Assembly: GCA_002409965.1 (NCBI GenBank)
Contig: DHON01000043.1
Location: 54,328 to 92,682, forward strand
Length of the DNA: 38,355 nucleotides
Source: Firmicutes bacterium UBA5389
GTDB lineage: Bacteria > Bacillota > DTU025
Direction: 5' to 3'
Part shown: positions 1-10,800 of the stretch, one piece after another
Layout: the number at the start of each line of letters is the position of its first letter
Position numbering within the stretch: position 1 is the stretch's first letter
Notes under the pieces: generated by a model
Told to the model about the DNA's origin: nothing
Seen by the model: only the letters and a program-made list of their open reading frames with translations
Databases searched by the model: none
Made by a program: the position numbers and the translations under genes

Positions 1-1145
1 AGAAGCTTCATTTCATCCATTGTATCAAGGATTAAATAGGAGACATCATTAACGCCGTCTTCGCCCGTATAGGGATCGATCCCACCTGTATTGATGTTGG
101 CAAAGTCGGTATAGGTTGCACTTTCCTTTAAGGTGATCCCAACTTTCGGAGGTGCAGGTTGGTTGTTGAACTTGATCCAGAAGCACTGCAAGAGCTCGCG
201 AGCGCCGTCCCGAGTCAACGTGCCGTCTGCCAGCCCTTGTTCGTAAAAGGGGTACAGGTGTTGGTCAAGACGGCCCGGGTTGAACGAATCCCAGGTGTTG
301 AGCTCGGTGATCACGCCCAGATGCACGAACCAGTAGGCCTGCAGCGCTTCCCAGAAGTCCCGGGGCGGGTTCTCAGGCACCCACGAACACACCTCGGCGA
401 TGCGCAGCAGTTCGGCAGCGCGGTCAGAGGCGCTGTCCGCCCGCTCGGCGCGTCCCGCTTGCCCGGCCTGCCTGACTTGCTCAGCCATTTCCCGTGCAAG
501 CTGGGCGTGGCGCCTCGCGAAAACGCAGATCGCATCGGCGCAGATGTCCATAGCACGCAGCTGCTCCGATTTCGACTGCGCCTCCGGATCGATAGAGTAG
601 TCCAGTGCGGCCAGGCTCGCCGCGATCTCCGCTCTGAATTGCTTGAACCCTTTGCGGTAGATCTTGTCGTCGGCCACAGTGTGGCCCGGGGCGCGCTGCT
701 CCATAAACTCTGTGAAAATGCCGGCCTCATATGCGGCTTTCCATTCATCGGTCATCTCACAGAAGATGAGATCGCGCATTGAGCGACCCTTCCAAAATGG
801 GATTATCTTCTCCTCATACACCTTCAGTGCCTCAGGCGAGCGGGCGAACGGTATCTTCTCCCTATTGTGCAGCGTCTCGAGATCCTGGAGAGAATGGCAG
901 CACAGCTCGGGGTAGGTGGGCGCAGCCTTAGGCGCCGGCCCCCGCTCGCCCACGATCAGCTCGCCATCGCCGATGTATATCGTCTTGTTCTCCATGAGGC
1001 ACCTGAAAGCGCGGGCGCGGCGGAGCGCGGGCGAAACCGTACGATCGCTCGCGTAGAACTCCGTGATGAGCTCGGCCCGCTCAGTTGAGATATGTGGGAC
1101 TGCTTCAAGGCTCCTGCTGCGCAGCTTGCTGACACGGGCGTTCAC
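1..1145 (-). CDS. hypD: Glycyl radical enzyme, trans-4-hydroxy-L-proline dehydratase type (partial, 3' end outside window)
   Basis: Reading the minus strand from a GTG at 1145 gives 381 open codons up to the window edge. The translation matches my memory of HypD along its length: PHISTERAELITE near the N terminus, then GDGELIVGERG, APTYPELCCHS, EQRAPGHTV, PGRLDQHLYPFYEQG, KFNNQPAPPKVGITLKES and TDFANINTGGI. HypD dehydrates trans-4-hydroxy-L-proline to pyrroline-5-carboxylate, which is then reduced to proline. The catalytic Cys and the glycyl-radical loop lie in the missing C-terminal half, so substrate specificity is inferred from the N-terminal half only. The GTG sits 6 nt after the activase stop, and its ribosome binding site (GGGAGG, about 10 nt upstream) lies inside the end of the activase gene, so the two are translationally linked. 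Another glycyl radical dehydratase subtype is the main alternative. Confidence 0.85.
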   Translation of the reverse strand, partial: MNARVSKLRSRSLEAVPHISTERAELITEFYASDRTVSPALRRARAFRCLMENKTIYIGDGELIVGERGPAPKAAPTYPELCCHSLQDLETLHNREKIPFARSPEALKVYEEKIIPFWKGRSMRDLIFCEMTDEWKAAYEAGIFTEFMEQRAPGHTVADDKIYRKGFKQFRAEIAASLAALDYSIDPEAQSKSEQLRAMDICADAICVFARRHAQLAREMAEQVRQAGQAGRAERADSASDRAAELLRIAEVCSWVPENPPRDFWEALQAYWFVHLGVITELNTWDSFNPGRLDQHLYPFYEQGLADGTLTRDGARELLQCFWIKFNNQPAPPKVGITLKESATYTDFANINTGGIDPYTGEDGVNDVSYLILDTMDEMKL

Positions 1146-1151
1146 AACGAC

Positions 1152-2081
1152 TCAGCCTCCCGTTTGGACATCGACGCCCAGATCTCGCAATTCGCAGGCA
1201 ACTGACTCAACATGCTCGGCGCCCGCCTGCACAACGCCTTCAAGCGCGTACTCCCTGCCCAGCCTGGCGTATTTCTCGACTCCGGTACGGTGGTAGGGCA
1301 ACAGCTCCACTCGCTCCGGCCGCCTTCCTCCTAGCGATGTCAGCAGTTGGGCCAGGCCGCGCAGGTCATCACGGCCATCATTGATCCCGGGCACCACCGG
1401 AACTCGCACCCAAATTCGGCTGCCCCGCCCCGCCAACAGCCTCAGGTTGCCCAGAGCGGGCTGGTTTGGGCAGCCCACGAGCGCGAGGTGTTTCGCAGGG
1501 TCCACGATTTTCACGTCGAACAGCCACAAGTCGACCAGCGGGGCGATGGCCTCCACCAATGCGGCGCCGGCGAGGCCGCTGGTGTCGACGGCGGAATGCA
1601 CATCGCATCGCCGGCACTCCTCGAGCAGGGTGCGCAGGAATTCCGGCTGTGCCAAGGGTTCGCCTCCCGTAAACGTGACCCCTCCGCTGGACTGGTCGTA
1701 GAAAGCCGTGTCTCGCTCGACTTCGGCCATGACGTCTTCGACGTCCACATTCCTCCCCACAAGTGTGCGCGCCCCTGTCGGGCACGCTTCGACGCACGCG
1801 ATGCATGCGGCGCACGCATCGCACGCCGCGCGCGACCCCCAAGCCGTCACGGGCCGACCGTCTTCCATGCGTATGGCGTGCTCCGGGCAGACAGAAGCGC
1901 ACGCCCCGCACCCGATACACCTTGACGGCCAGTGCATCACCTCGCGTCCGAACTCCTGGCTTTCGGGGTTGTGGCACCAAGCGCACCGAGCGGGGCAGCC
2001 TTTGAAGAAGACGGCAGTCCTGATGCCCGGGCCGTCATTGACTGAATAGCGGCGTATGTCGAATACCTCTCCGGATACCAT
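1152..2081 (-). CDS. Glycyl-radical enzyme activating protein (radical SAM)
   Basis: A 309-aa radical SAM activase that would install the glycyl radical on the adjacent HypD-like enzyme using S-adenosylmethionine. Visible motifs: the SAM-cluster CxxxCxxC at residues 29-36 (CPARCAWC); two ferredoxin-like 4Fe-4S motifs at about 55-66 (CIGCGACASVCP) and 87-101 (CDACAACIACVEACP); and the SAM-binding TFTGGEP segment around residue 136. This two-extra-cluster layout is standard for activases of the glycerol/hydroxyproline dehydratase branch. The ATG at 2081 has GGAG 6 nt upstream. It is the first gene of a minus-strand operon with hypD. Length is normal for the family. The activation partner is assigned from gene context. 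Confidence 0.93.
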   Translation of the reverse strand: MVSGEVFDIRRYSVNDGPGIRTAVFFKGCPARCAWCHNPESQEFGREVMHWPSRCIGCGACASVCPEHAIRMEDGRPVTAWGSRAACDACAACIACVEACPTGARTLVGRNVDVEDVMAEVERDTAFYDQSSGGVTFTGGEPLAQPEFLRTLLEECRRCDVHSAVDTSGLAGAALVEAIAPLVDLWLFDVKIVDPAKHLALVGCPNQPALGNLRLLAGRGSRIWVRVPVVPGINDGRDDLRGLAQLLTSLGGRRPERVELLPYHRTGVEKYARLGREYALEGVVQAGAEHVESVACELRDLGVDVQTGG

Positions 2082-2417
2082 CGTCGACTCCAGCTACATC
2101 ATCTCGCTTCTTCGCACCCGCTCCTCGATGATGTCGATGAGAGCAGCCAGATACGCCTCGCATGCCGGCACCTGCCCCCTCACAAATCCTCGGCCTCTAC
2201 AGCGAACCTCATTCTCGATCCGCTGTGGATTTCCCTCCATGTAGGGATGGTCGGCGGACACAATCTGAAAGCAAGCAGAGCATACTGTATGTGATCAACA
2301 CGTATTCTGTGTTGCGCGCCCCGTGTGAGAATGGCACAACAGTCCACAGGAATGGAGGATATATGAGAGATGAAGCGAATTGATCAGGATGGCGACAATG
2401 ACGGGAGGTGGGCTCTG
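2082..2417. promoter_or_regulatory. Divergent intergenic region with two adjacent inverted repeats
   Basis: This 336-nt gap separates the divergently transcribed activase operon (minus) and the zinc-ribbon/pyruvate kinase pair (plus), so it should hold both promoters. I see two neighbouring inverted repeats: CATAC-T-GTATG at 2281-2291 and CAACAC-(7 nt)-GTGTTG at 2296-2314. They are candidate operators. No convincing -35/-10 pair was found on either strand. A well-placed GGAGG at 2355-2359 precedes ATG 2363, which opens only a 6-codon frame (MRDEAN) and could be a leader peptide or chance. Confidence 0.35.
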
Positions 2418-2897
2418 GTGTCCGACATATTCGACAAGATAAAGAAGAGTATCGGAGTCGGCGTAGACACTGTGGGGGCCAAATCCAAGGAGCTGTGGGA
2501 CACAACGGTGATACGCACCCGCATCAGCGAGCTCAAAACCAAGCGGCGCGAGCTCCTTGAGGATCTGGGAGGTCTGGCTTTCGAGATGCTCTCCAAGGGT
2601 TCGCTGGCTGAACCCGTATTGCGCGCGAAGGCAGACGCCATCCGCGAGATCGACCGCCAGATCGCCGCGGCGGAAGAGGAAATCCAGAGGATCCGGGAGG
2701 CTGCCAGGGAGCAACCGGTCGCGGCCGAACAGGCCAAGCAATCTGAACCGACCGAAGAACCGGAGACAGGCGAGGATCCGGAGCCGGTTGCGGCGCCTGA
2801 TGAGCCCGAAATGGCCACGACATGCGAGTGCGGCGCCGTTGTCCTGGAGGGAGCCCGGTTCTGCGTAGCCTGTGGAAGGCCTGTGAGCGAAGACTGA
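2418..2897 (+). CDS. Small coiled-coil protein with C-terminal zinc ribbon
   Basis: A 159-aa protein of unknown function. The start is taken as GTG 2418 because GGGAGGTGG sits 8 nt upstream and the product then begins VSDIFDKIKKSIG, typical of this kind of protein. An in-frame ATG at 2370 with a weaker site is possible and would add 16 residues. The middle (about residues 45-110) is a charged helical, probably coiled-coil segment (RISELKTKRRELLEDL, EIDRQIAAAEEEIQRIRE). It is followed by an acidic Pro/Glu-rich linker and a C-terminal zinc ribbon, CECG...FCVACG (CxC plus CxxC ligands). No signal peptide or membrane segment is visible. It lies 53 nt upstream of pyruvate kinase on the same strand and may be cotranscribed with it. 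Confidence 0.75.
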   Translation: MSDIFDKIKKSIGVGVDTVGAKSKELWDTTVIRTRISELKTKRRELLEDLGGLAFEMLSKGSLAEPVLRAKADAIREIDRQIAAAEEEIQRIREAAREQPVAAEQAKQSEPTEEPETGEDPEPVAAPDEPEMATTCECGAVVLEGARFCVACGRPVSED

Positions 2898-2950
2898 CCC
2901 GACTCCCGCGGGCCACTCGCCAGGCCAGTCAGATGAGAGGTGCACAGCTG

Positions 2951-4369
2951 TTGAGAAAGACAAAGATCGTATGCACTATAGGACCCGCAAGTCATGGTCT
3001 GGAGTCGCTGCGCAAACTGGCTCAGGCAGGTCTGGACGTGGCCCGTCTCAATTTCTCGCACGGCAGTCACGCAGAACACGCTGAGCGGATACGCATGATC
3101 CGCCAGGTGGAGGCGGAGCGCGGCCGCTACATCCCGGTCATGCTCGACACGAAAGGCCCCGAACTGAGAATCGGCTCGTTTGCCCACGGCCCCATTACGC
3201 TAAGCCCTGGGGCGTCATTCACAATTACCACAGAGCCGGTTGCAGGCGGGCTTGACGAGGTGTCCGTGAACTACGCAGGACTGCCGCTTGTTGTATCTCC
3301 CGGAGACCGTCTGCTATTGGACGATGGGCTCTTGGAGCTGGAAGTCACGTCCGTCAAGGGCATTGCCGTCGAGTGCCGAGTAGTAGTTGGAGGCCAGCTC
3401 AGCAGCAGAAAGCGAGTGTCCATTCCCCGTAAGCGTCTCAACCTCCCCACACTATCGGCCGACGACAAGAACGATCTCCTTTTCGGCATAGACAGCGGCG
3501 TAGACATAGTCGCCGCGTCCTTCATGCGCAGCGCGTCCGATGTGCAACAGGTCAAGTCCTTCCTTGCGGAGCACGGCTCAGCCATCCCGGTCATCGCCAA
3601 GATCGAGAGCCGCGAGGGAATTGAGAACCTCGACGCCATACTGCGCGCAGCCGATGGGCTCATGGTGGCCCGGGGCGACCTGGGCGTCGAAATGCCCGCG
3701 GAAGATGTGCCCATAATCCAGAAGCAGATGATTCAGAAGTGCCGCAGAGCCGGGAAACCAGTGATCACCGCCACGCAGATGCTTGACTCAATGATCAGGA
3801 ACCCCAGCCCGACACGGGCGGAAGTAAGCGATGTGGCCAATGCCGTGTTCGATGGCACGGACGCGGTCATGCTCAGCGGCGAGACGGCAAGCGGAACGTA
3901 TCCTCTGGAGTCGGTGCGCACGATGGCTCGGATAGCTGAACGCGCCGAGCTTGCGCTGCAGTATACCGATGCCCCTGCCCCTCGTCTGGGCAGCGCGTCC
4001 ACATCGGTAACCGATGCCATCGGACACGCTACAGTGCAGATAGCCGCCGAGCTCAGGGCGGCAGCCATCATCACCTCCACCAAGTCGGGATGGACCGCCC
4101 GCATGATCTCCAAGCACAGGCCCAAGACGATGATAATAGCAGTCGCCACCGATCCCCACACCACCAGAACACTCAACCTGCTCTGGGGCGTCTATCCCAT
4201 ACTCGGCGAAGACATCGCAACCACCGACGAGATGATCCTCATAGCAGTCAACAAGGCGGTGGAAGCCGGGTATGCCCGGCCCGGCGACACCGTGATCATC
4301 ACCGCCGGAGTCCCGGTAGGCGCGTCCGGCACCACAAACCTTATCAAGGTGCACGAAATCAAGCCCTAG
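2951..4369 (+). CDS. pyk: Pyruvate kinase
   Basis: A 472-aa cytoplasmic enzyme converting phosphoenolpyruvate and ADP to pyruvate and ATP, the last step of glycolysis. Diagnostic segments: RKTKIVCTIGPAS at the N terminus, MLDTKGPELRIG, VDIVAASFMR, the active-site signature VIAKIESREGIENLD, GLMVARGDLGVEMP, KPVITATQMLDSMI, and NAVFDGTDAVMLSGETASG, followed by the C-terminal allosteric domain. The TTG at 2951 is chosen as start because it yields the canonical MRKTKIV N terminus and has GAGAGG 10 nt upstream. An in-frame ATG at 2933 lacks a good ribosome binding site and would add six atypical residues. The frame stays open far upstream, overlapping the zinc-ribbon gene, but that part is out-of-frame shadow. 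The extra PEP-utiliser C-terminal domain of some Bacillus enzymes is absent. Confidence 0.96.
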   Translation: MRKTKIVCTIGPASHGLESLRKLAQAGLDVARLNFSHGSHAEHAERIRMIRQVEAERGRYIPVMLDTKGPELRIGSFAHGPITLSPGASFTITTEPVAGGLDEVSVNYAGLPLVVSPGDRLLLDDGLLELEVTSVKGIAVECRVVVGGQLSSRKRVSIPRKRLNLPTLSADDKNDLLFGIDSGVDIVAASFMRSASDVQQVKSFLAEHGSAIPVIAKIESREGIENLDAILRAADGLMVARGDLGVEMPAEDVPIIQKQMIQKCRRAGKPVITATQMLDSMIRNPSPTRAEVSDVANAVFDGTDAVMLSGETASGTYPLESVRTMARIAERAELALQYTDAPAPRLGSASTSVTDAIGHATVQIAAELRAAAIITSTKSGWTARMISKHRPKTMIIAVATDPHTTRTLNLLWGVYPILGEDIATTDEMILIAVNKAVEAGYARPGDTVIITAGVPVGASGTTNLIKVHEIKP

Positions 4370-4404
4370 TCACATGCTCCATACGCTTCTTCGAGTATCT
4401 CCCG

Positions 4405-4432
4405 TGCACAGGATCTGACGACATCCTGTGCA
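4405..4432 (+). terminator. Hairpin downstream of pyk, possible terminator
   Basis: A perfect 10-bp inverted repeat TGCACAGGAT/ATCCTGTGCA with an 8-nt loop lies 35 nt after the pyk stop. It is followed by TTTCTGCG, a poor U-tract, so it could be a weak intrinsic terminator or an mRNA-end stabiliser. Confidence 0.45.
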
Positions 4433-4812
4433 TTTCTGCGCAGTCCCTGCGAAGGTCCTCGCTTCTGCATCCCCCCTCTTTCGAATTCGAGATGTCGCAC
4501 ACAGCTTCCTGTAGATCGCGAGATTGTGTTCTACTGCAGCGACAGGATATCGCATCTGCATTCACGGCTCGCAGTTTACCGATGATTTCCGTAATTCTCC
4601 AAACATGGCAGGAATTATACTGCGGGGTGTCGTAGTAGTGTCTGTGCTAAGCAGTGCCCCGTTTCGCTGCAGTTTGCCATGTGGCGCGCAGCTGTAGGCA
4701 TTGCTACACCACGCGAAAGGAGGTGGCTCCCAGGCACTGTCGCACAACGCGACCTTACCGTTGCCTGACACGACTTAATGCTATTTCTGTCGAAGAAAGG
4801 AGTAGGTTACGC
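4433..4812 (+). promoter_or_regulatory. Long non-coding leader region of the first protease module
   Basis: No convincing gene is seen in this stretch. A -10-like TATACT lies at 4616-4621 without a clear -35 partner. Downstream, 4681-4712 can fold: GTGG...TGTAG-(6 nt)-CTACA then CCAC. A strong Shine-Dalgarno-like AAAGGAGGTGG at 4716-4726 has no start codon at usable distance. The second protease leader also carries GGAGGTG about 100 nt before its ATG. This may be structured RNA. I tried to read known riboswitch consensuses (c-di-GMP-I, ydaO, glycine, cobalamin) and none fitted. Confidence 0.3.
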
Positions 4813-7800
4813 ATGCCGATACGCCACCGGAAAACGGCATGGCTATTCTCGCTTCTGACTCTCTCGGCCATTCTCCTCTGGGCAGTAGCCGACGGCGCGC
4901 TAGCGCAAAGCCCGGCGCCCGCTCCGCGCGGAGGCTGGCAGCCGGGCCCTGACACGTATCACCCTAGCAGGGTGGTGGTCCGCCTTGCGGACGCCGTGTC
5001 GGCGGAAGCCGCGTCCGACTCGATTGGTCGGCTAGGCTACACTCTGGGCAGGGTGGCCGAATTCGAGCCATCCGCCGCATTCCCCGGAGGACTCAGGATC
5101 GGGGTGATCAACCTTCCTTTGAAGGAGACCCCCGATGACGCAGTGGCTAAGCTCTCCCGTGTGCCGGCCATAGTGTACGCGGAACGCGACTACACCCGGT
5201 ACAAGGACCAGGCAGTCATTGACGCCCCCATCGTGCCCAACGACCCGAACTTCAACAAGATGTGGGGCCTTCATAACCAAAACTGCCAGTTCGTCGATCC
5301 ACGGATGCAGGGAACGCCCGTTGACGATGCCGACATCGACGCTCCAGAGGCCTGGGGGGTCCACACAGGATCCGAGTCGACGCTGGCAGCAATCATCGAT
5401 ACGGGTTGCTACATTTATCACCCAGACCTCGCGCCGAACATCTGGGTGAACCCTGGCGAGATCCCCGGAAACGGCATCGATGATGACCACAACGGCTACA
5501 TCGACGACATCTGGGGATGGGACTGGTTCAACGGCGACAACTCAGTGTGGGATCCGGGCGAACGCGACTCATACGGGTACCTCAATGACGAGCACGGAAC
5601 GCACACGTCCGGCACCATCGGCGCTCTCACGAACAACGCGATGGGCGTCGCCGGCATCAACTGGGACATCAAGATCATGGTTCTGAAGTTCCTCGGACCC
5701 GATGGAGGTTACACGTCCGATGCCATCTTGGCGTTCAACTACGCGGCCAACAAGGGCGCCAAGGTTATCAGCTGCAGCTGGGGCGGAGGCGGCTTCAATC
5801 AGGCGCTTAAGGACGCGATTGAAGCGACGCATGCTTTGGTGCCATGCGCCGCCGGAAACAGCGGCGCTAACACTGACGTAAACCCGCACTATCCGTCCAG
5901 CTACGACAGCGCCAACATCATCTCCGTGGCGGCGATGATGCAAAACGAGACGCCCTGCAACTATCCAGGCTGGTGGAGCACGTGCTGGGGCCCAACGAGC
6001 GTCGACCTGTTCGCGCCGGGCGGGTACATCCTCTCCACCATTCCACCGGACCCTCCGCCATCGCAGCCCGCAGAGGCGTACGACTTCTTCTACGGAACGT
6101 CCATGGCGACGCCTCACGTGTCGGGCACGGCAGCGCTCGTGCATTCACTGCGGCCAAGCGTTGCGCTCTACCCCGGCGCGCCGGGCTGGACTCCGGGGCA
6201 GCCGACTGTGAAGGACATAATCCTCGACACCGTCGACGTCAAACCAGCCTATGAGGGCAAGGTACTGACGGACGGTAGACTCAACGTCGCCGCGGCGCTT
6301 ATGGGACTGGGCGGACCGGTGATAACATCGATAGACGCCCAGCCCAGATTCGGTCCGCCGCCTCTTGAGGTTACATTCACCGCTTCCGCGATGTCGCCGG
6401 ACGGCGAGATCGTGGATAAGTGGTGGGACTTCGGCGATGGAAGCGCGCTCGTGCATGAGTTCAACACCGTTCACACCTATGAAGAGCAAGGGGACTTCAC
6501 TGCCACGTTCCACGCTGTCGACAACGGTGGCATTGAAGCAACCGCTTCCGTGACAATCAAGGTGTTCTTCCCGCCCGTCATTGGCGTGGATCCAGATGAG
6601 ATTCACGTCGACCTGTGGTGGGGCGAAGAGACGACTCGCGAGGTTGCCATCAGCAACACAGGCCTTGGCGAGCTCGATTACAGCATAAGCATCAGGCTGG
6701 TCGGGAAGCTAGATGCGTCAGGCGAAGCCAGGCTCGGCCAGGGAGGACCTGATTCCTTCGGCTACTTCTGGCTCGACACTGATGAGCCTGGCATGGAGCC
6801 TCCTGAATGGGAGGATATAAGGCCCATAGGAACTCAGGTTACATTGGGAGACGACAATGGCATCGTAGTCGACCTGCCGTTCGAATTCCCGTTCTACGGG
6901 CAGAATAAATCGCAGATCGCAATATGTTCCAACGGGTATCTGACCTTCGGAAGCAGCCTCGGTGTGTGGACTAACGCCAATATCCCGAGTACCATGAACC
7001 CCAACGATCTGCTCGCAGTATTCTGGGACGACCTCACTCTGAGCTCGAGCGGAACCTGCCACTACTACGGTGATGAAGAGATCTTCGTAGTTCAGTACAC
7101 GAACGTGCCCAGATTGAGCAGTGGCGGACCCTACACGTTCCAGGTATGGCTTTCACCCCAAGGCGTGATCATGTACCAGTACCTGACTATGGCTGGGACA
7201 CGCCTCAACGAAGCCACTATCGGCATCGAGAACGCCGCTGGCACAGTAGGACTGCAGACGGCGTACAACCAAAACTACGTCCACGATGACATGGCGATCA
7301 TGTTTCTCCCAGGATGGATCATCTCAAGTTCAACAGGGGGGACTGTTGAGCCTGGAGAAACGGACACATTCGATCTGATGTTCTTCGCCGACCACTTGCC
7401 AAAAGGCACGTGGAAGGCTGTAGTAGAGATCGAAAGCAACGACCCCGCGAACCCCAAGGTCGATTTGGAGACCTTCATGTTCGTCAGGTCGCGCATCAAC
7501 CCCACGATCCGTTCGGTCACTGCCAACCCATGGGCTGGAAGCGCCCCGCTTGAAGTCCACTTCTCAGTGGATGCCTATGACCAAGATGGAATGGTCGTCG
7601 ATGCGATTTGGGACTTCGGCGATGGCAGTCCAACCGTGAGCGGGACGTTCAACCCTGTCCATACCTACATGGCAGAAGGCAACTACACCGCTACAGTGAC
7701 AGTTACCGATGACGACGGATTCCAAACCTCGGCGAACATGGACATAATCGTGGCCGATCTGCCTCAGGCGTCTGTGGATCCTGTTTCATTCAACCAGGTG

Positions 7801-10800
7801 ATTCGCGCCCACAGGCAGCGCACTGAGACACTGACGGTGACCAACACAGGAGTGGCCCCGCTGGAATTCTCCGCAACAGCCTTTACAGCGGGAATTCCTT
7901 CAGAAGCAGGCGAACTCGATCCGCTCGGTGCAGGAGGCCCCGATGTCTTCGGCTACATGTGGCGCGATTCAGATGAACCGGGCGGTCCGGCATTCAACTG
8001 GGTTGAGATCAGCGGAATCGGCACAGAGCTGCCTGTCTCCGGCGATGACTCCAGGGTGGTCGATCTCCCGTTCGGCTTCCCATTCTACGGAGACATCAAG
8101 ACATCGATTCGGATCTGCTCCGACGGTTATCTGACATTTGGCACAAAGGGGAATGCATACACCAACGTCGCGATCCCCAATCCCGCTGAGCCAAACGACA
8201 TGATGGCCGTCTATTGGGACGACCTCAACCCGCCCCAGGCACCGGCTGACGGCGGCGTCTTCTACTACTATGACGCAGTCAACAACCGCTTCATAGTAGA
8301 ATGGTCCAAACTGCCTCGGTACTACAGCAACGGCCAATACACGTTCCAGGCCATCCTGTATCCTGATGGCGGAATTGTGTACCAGTATCTCGACATGCAG
8401 TTTGCCAGTGCCACCTACGCGAAGGACGGCACTATCGGCATCGAAAATGCCACAGGTACTGACGGATTGCAGGTGCTCCACAACACAGACGGTTACATGC
8501 ACAACAACCTTGCAATCAAGATCAAGCCTATCAGCTGGATGTCGGTTGCGCCTACCGAAGGCGAACTTGAGCCCGGCGAGAGCATGGATCTTGACGTCAC
8601 ATTCGACCTGGCAGTGGTCGGGTCGGGTACGCTGGACGGCGCGATTGTGCTCGATACCAACGATATCCGAAGGCCCAGGACGATAGTTCCCGTCCACATC
8701 CAGGTGATCCCGAACAGCCCTCCTGAGATCACAGCGTGTGCTGTCAACCCTCAGCAAGGGCCTCCGGGCACCTCGTTCGAGTTCGTTGGTGCAGCGTACG
8801 ATCCGGATGGATCAGTAGTAGACAAACACTGGTCGTTCGGCGACGGATCCCCGGTTGTCCACGAATTCGTTGCAAGTCACGTCTACGCAGCTGCAGGAGT
8901 ATACACGGCCACATTCGCAGCTGTGGACAACGATGGATACATCGCCACTGCCACAGTGAAGGTGACTGTCGCACAGTCCGCATCGGCAAGCTGGAACCCG
9001 ACGCAGTTCAGCTTCCGAGTGGGCGGAGGCCAAACGGCAACAGGAATACTCACCCTCTCCAACGCAGGGCCCGGCACTCTCCTCTTCGGAAGCGGCGAGT
9101 TCCCAAGCCTGGTCCAAATGCCGGAGAGGCTAGTGCTTCCTCTGGATATCAAGGACACTGAGGCCAAGACGGCATTCGGACTGTACGCGCCGATCCCGAA
9201 CCCGGAGAGGTCGGAGTGGCTACCTGAGGCCGTAGGTTCTGTGATAACGAGCTGGCCGTGCCCCAGCCCCATCACTCTAGGTTGGGGTGTGGGCGTACTG
9301 CTCGACACAGGCAACCTGGTCATAGCCGATCCCGACCCCACACCCACAGTCGACCATGTCGTCACACCCGAGGGAGCCCACACTGGAACAAGCTGGGCCG
9401 CCAACTTCGGCGGATCCTGGGCCGGCGACATGGCATTCGACGGAGCCAACATCTGGCAGGTCAACGTGGGTGGCAACAACGGCATCTACAAGCTTGACCC
9501 GGGCAGCGGCGCGGTACTGGGATCGATATCCGGTTCAGTCTGGACAGGCATCTCCCAACGCGGCCTGGCCTACAACTCCAATGACGACACGTTCTACATC
9601 GGCGGATGGAACGAGGACATAATCTACAAGATCAAGGGCGAATCATGGGATACGCCTGGACAGATCATCGAGCAGTGGTCAATGCCGGTGAGCATCGCAG
9701 GCCTCGCATACCACCCCGCAGCTAACGTTCTCGCAGTAACGGTGAATGCGGCTCCCGACATGATCTACTTCGTCGATGCCGCAAGCCATGCCGTTATCGC
9801 GCAGTTCAGGCATCCCTACAACGGCGATTACGCAGGCGCGGGATGCGAATTCGGCCCCGATGGGAACCTCTGGGTCGCATCTCAAGACAACAACACCATG
9901 TATTTGGTAGAGACCGGCCTCGGGCCGATAGGCTCGGGCGACTGGCTCAGCTGGCAGCCTGCGGAAGGCAGCGTGCCTGCGGGCGGATCAGTTCCTATCA
10001 CGGTCACAGTCGATAGTGAGAAACTCAACTCTGGACTGCACGAGGGTAATGTAGTGCTCACAACCAGCGATATCGAAAACCCGCTGATCGTTGTGCCAGT
10101 AACCCTACAGGTAGCAGCGCCTCCGGTGATCACTGCGGCAACCGCTGAACCCGTGTTCGGCGAGCCTCCGCTTCCGGTCACATTCCACGCGGCATTCGTC
10201 GCGCCAGAGGTGCCAGTCGTTAGCTACGGCTGGAACTTCGGCGATGGATCCTCAGCTGCAGAGCTCGATGTAGTGTACACTTACTCAGCCCCCGGCGCCT
10301 ACACCGCCACGTTCACAGTAGTCGACCAGCTCGGCGCCACTGCTGAGGCGAGCATCGACATAGTAGTCAAGTGGGTGCCCCGGGCCACAGTGGATCCCAC
10401 ACTGATCGAGATCACCCTGCCTCCTAAGGGCGAAGCGACCGAGACCGTTACAGTCGGCAACGTGGATGGGAATGCGCCTCTCACCTTCAGCGCAAAGGTG
10501 AAGGGCGGCAGCGCCCCTTACGTGGCTATGCCTAAGCGGATAGGGACAGTGATCGATCCCAACGCGGCCAAGGCGGAAGGCCTATACCTGCCGTTCGACC
10601 CAGCCGTAGTTGAGAGAATCGCTGCCAACATCCAACCTGATGGCGTAGGCGATGTAATCAAGTCGTGGCCGGCGCCCTCTGCTGTGGACATCGCATGGGG
10701 CCTCGGATTCGACGCCACAAACGTCTGGCTTGCCGACCCGCTGAACAAGAAAGACTACATCATCACTGCAGGCGGCGTGTTCACAGGCACAGTCTTCAAC

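Noticed and set aside
159..782. Plus-strand 207-codon open frame
   Set aside because: It lies entirely antisense to the HypD-like reading frame, which has family motifs throughout. The plus-strand translation has no recognisable family and a shadow-like composition.
2363..2383. Six-codon frame after GGAGG (MRDEAN) as a regulatory leader peptide
   Set aside because: The binding site is good, but there is no attenuator-like structure or run of diagnostic codons, so it is mentioned only within the intergenic feature.
3733..4354. Minus-strand open frames opposite pyruvate kinase
   Set aside because: Antisense shadows of a strongly conserved GC-rich gene, with no motifs.
4433..4812. Known riboswitch upstream of the first protease
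   Set aside because: The conserved cores of c-di-GMP-I, ydaO-type c-di-AMP, glycine and cobalamin riboswitches were compared by eye and do not match. Only generic hairpins remain.
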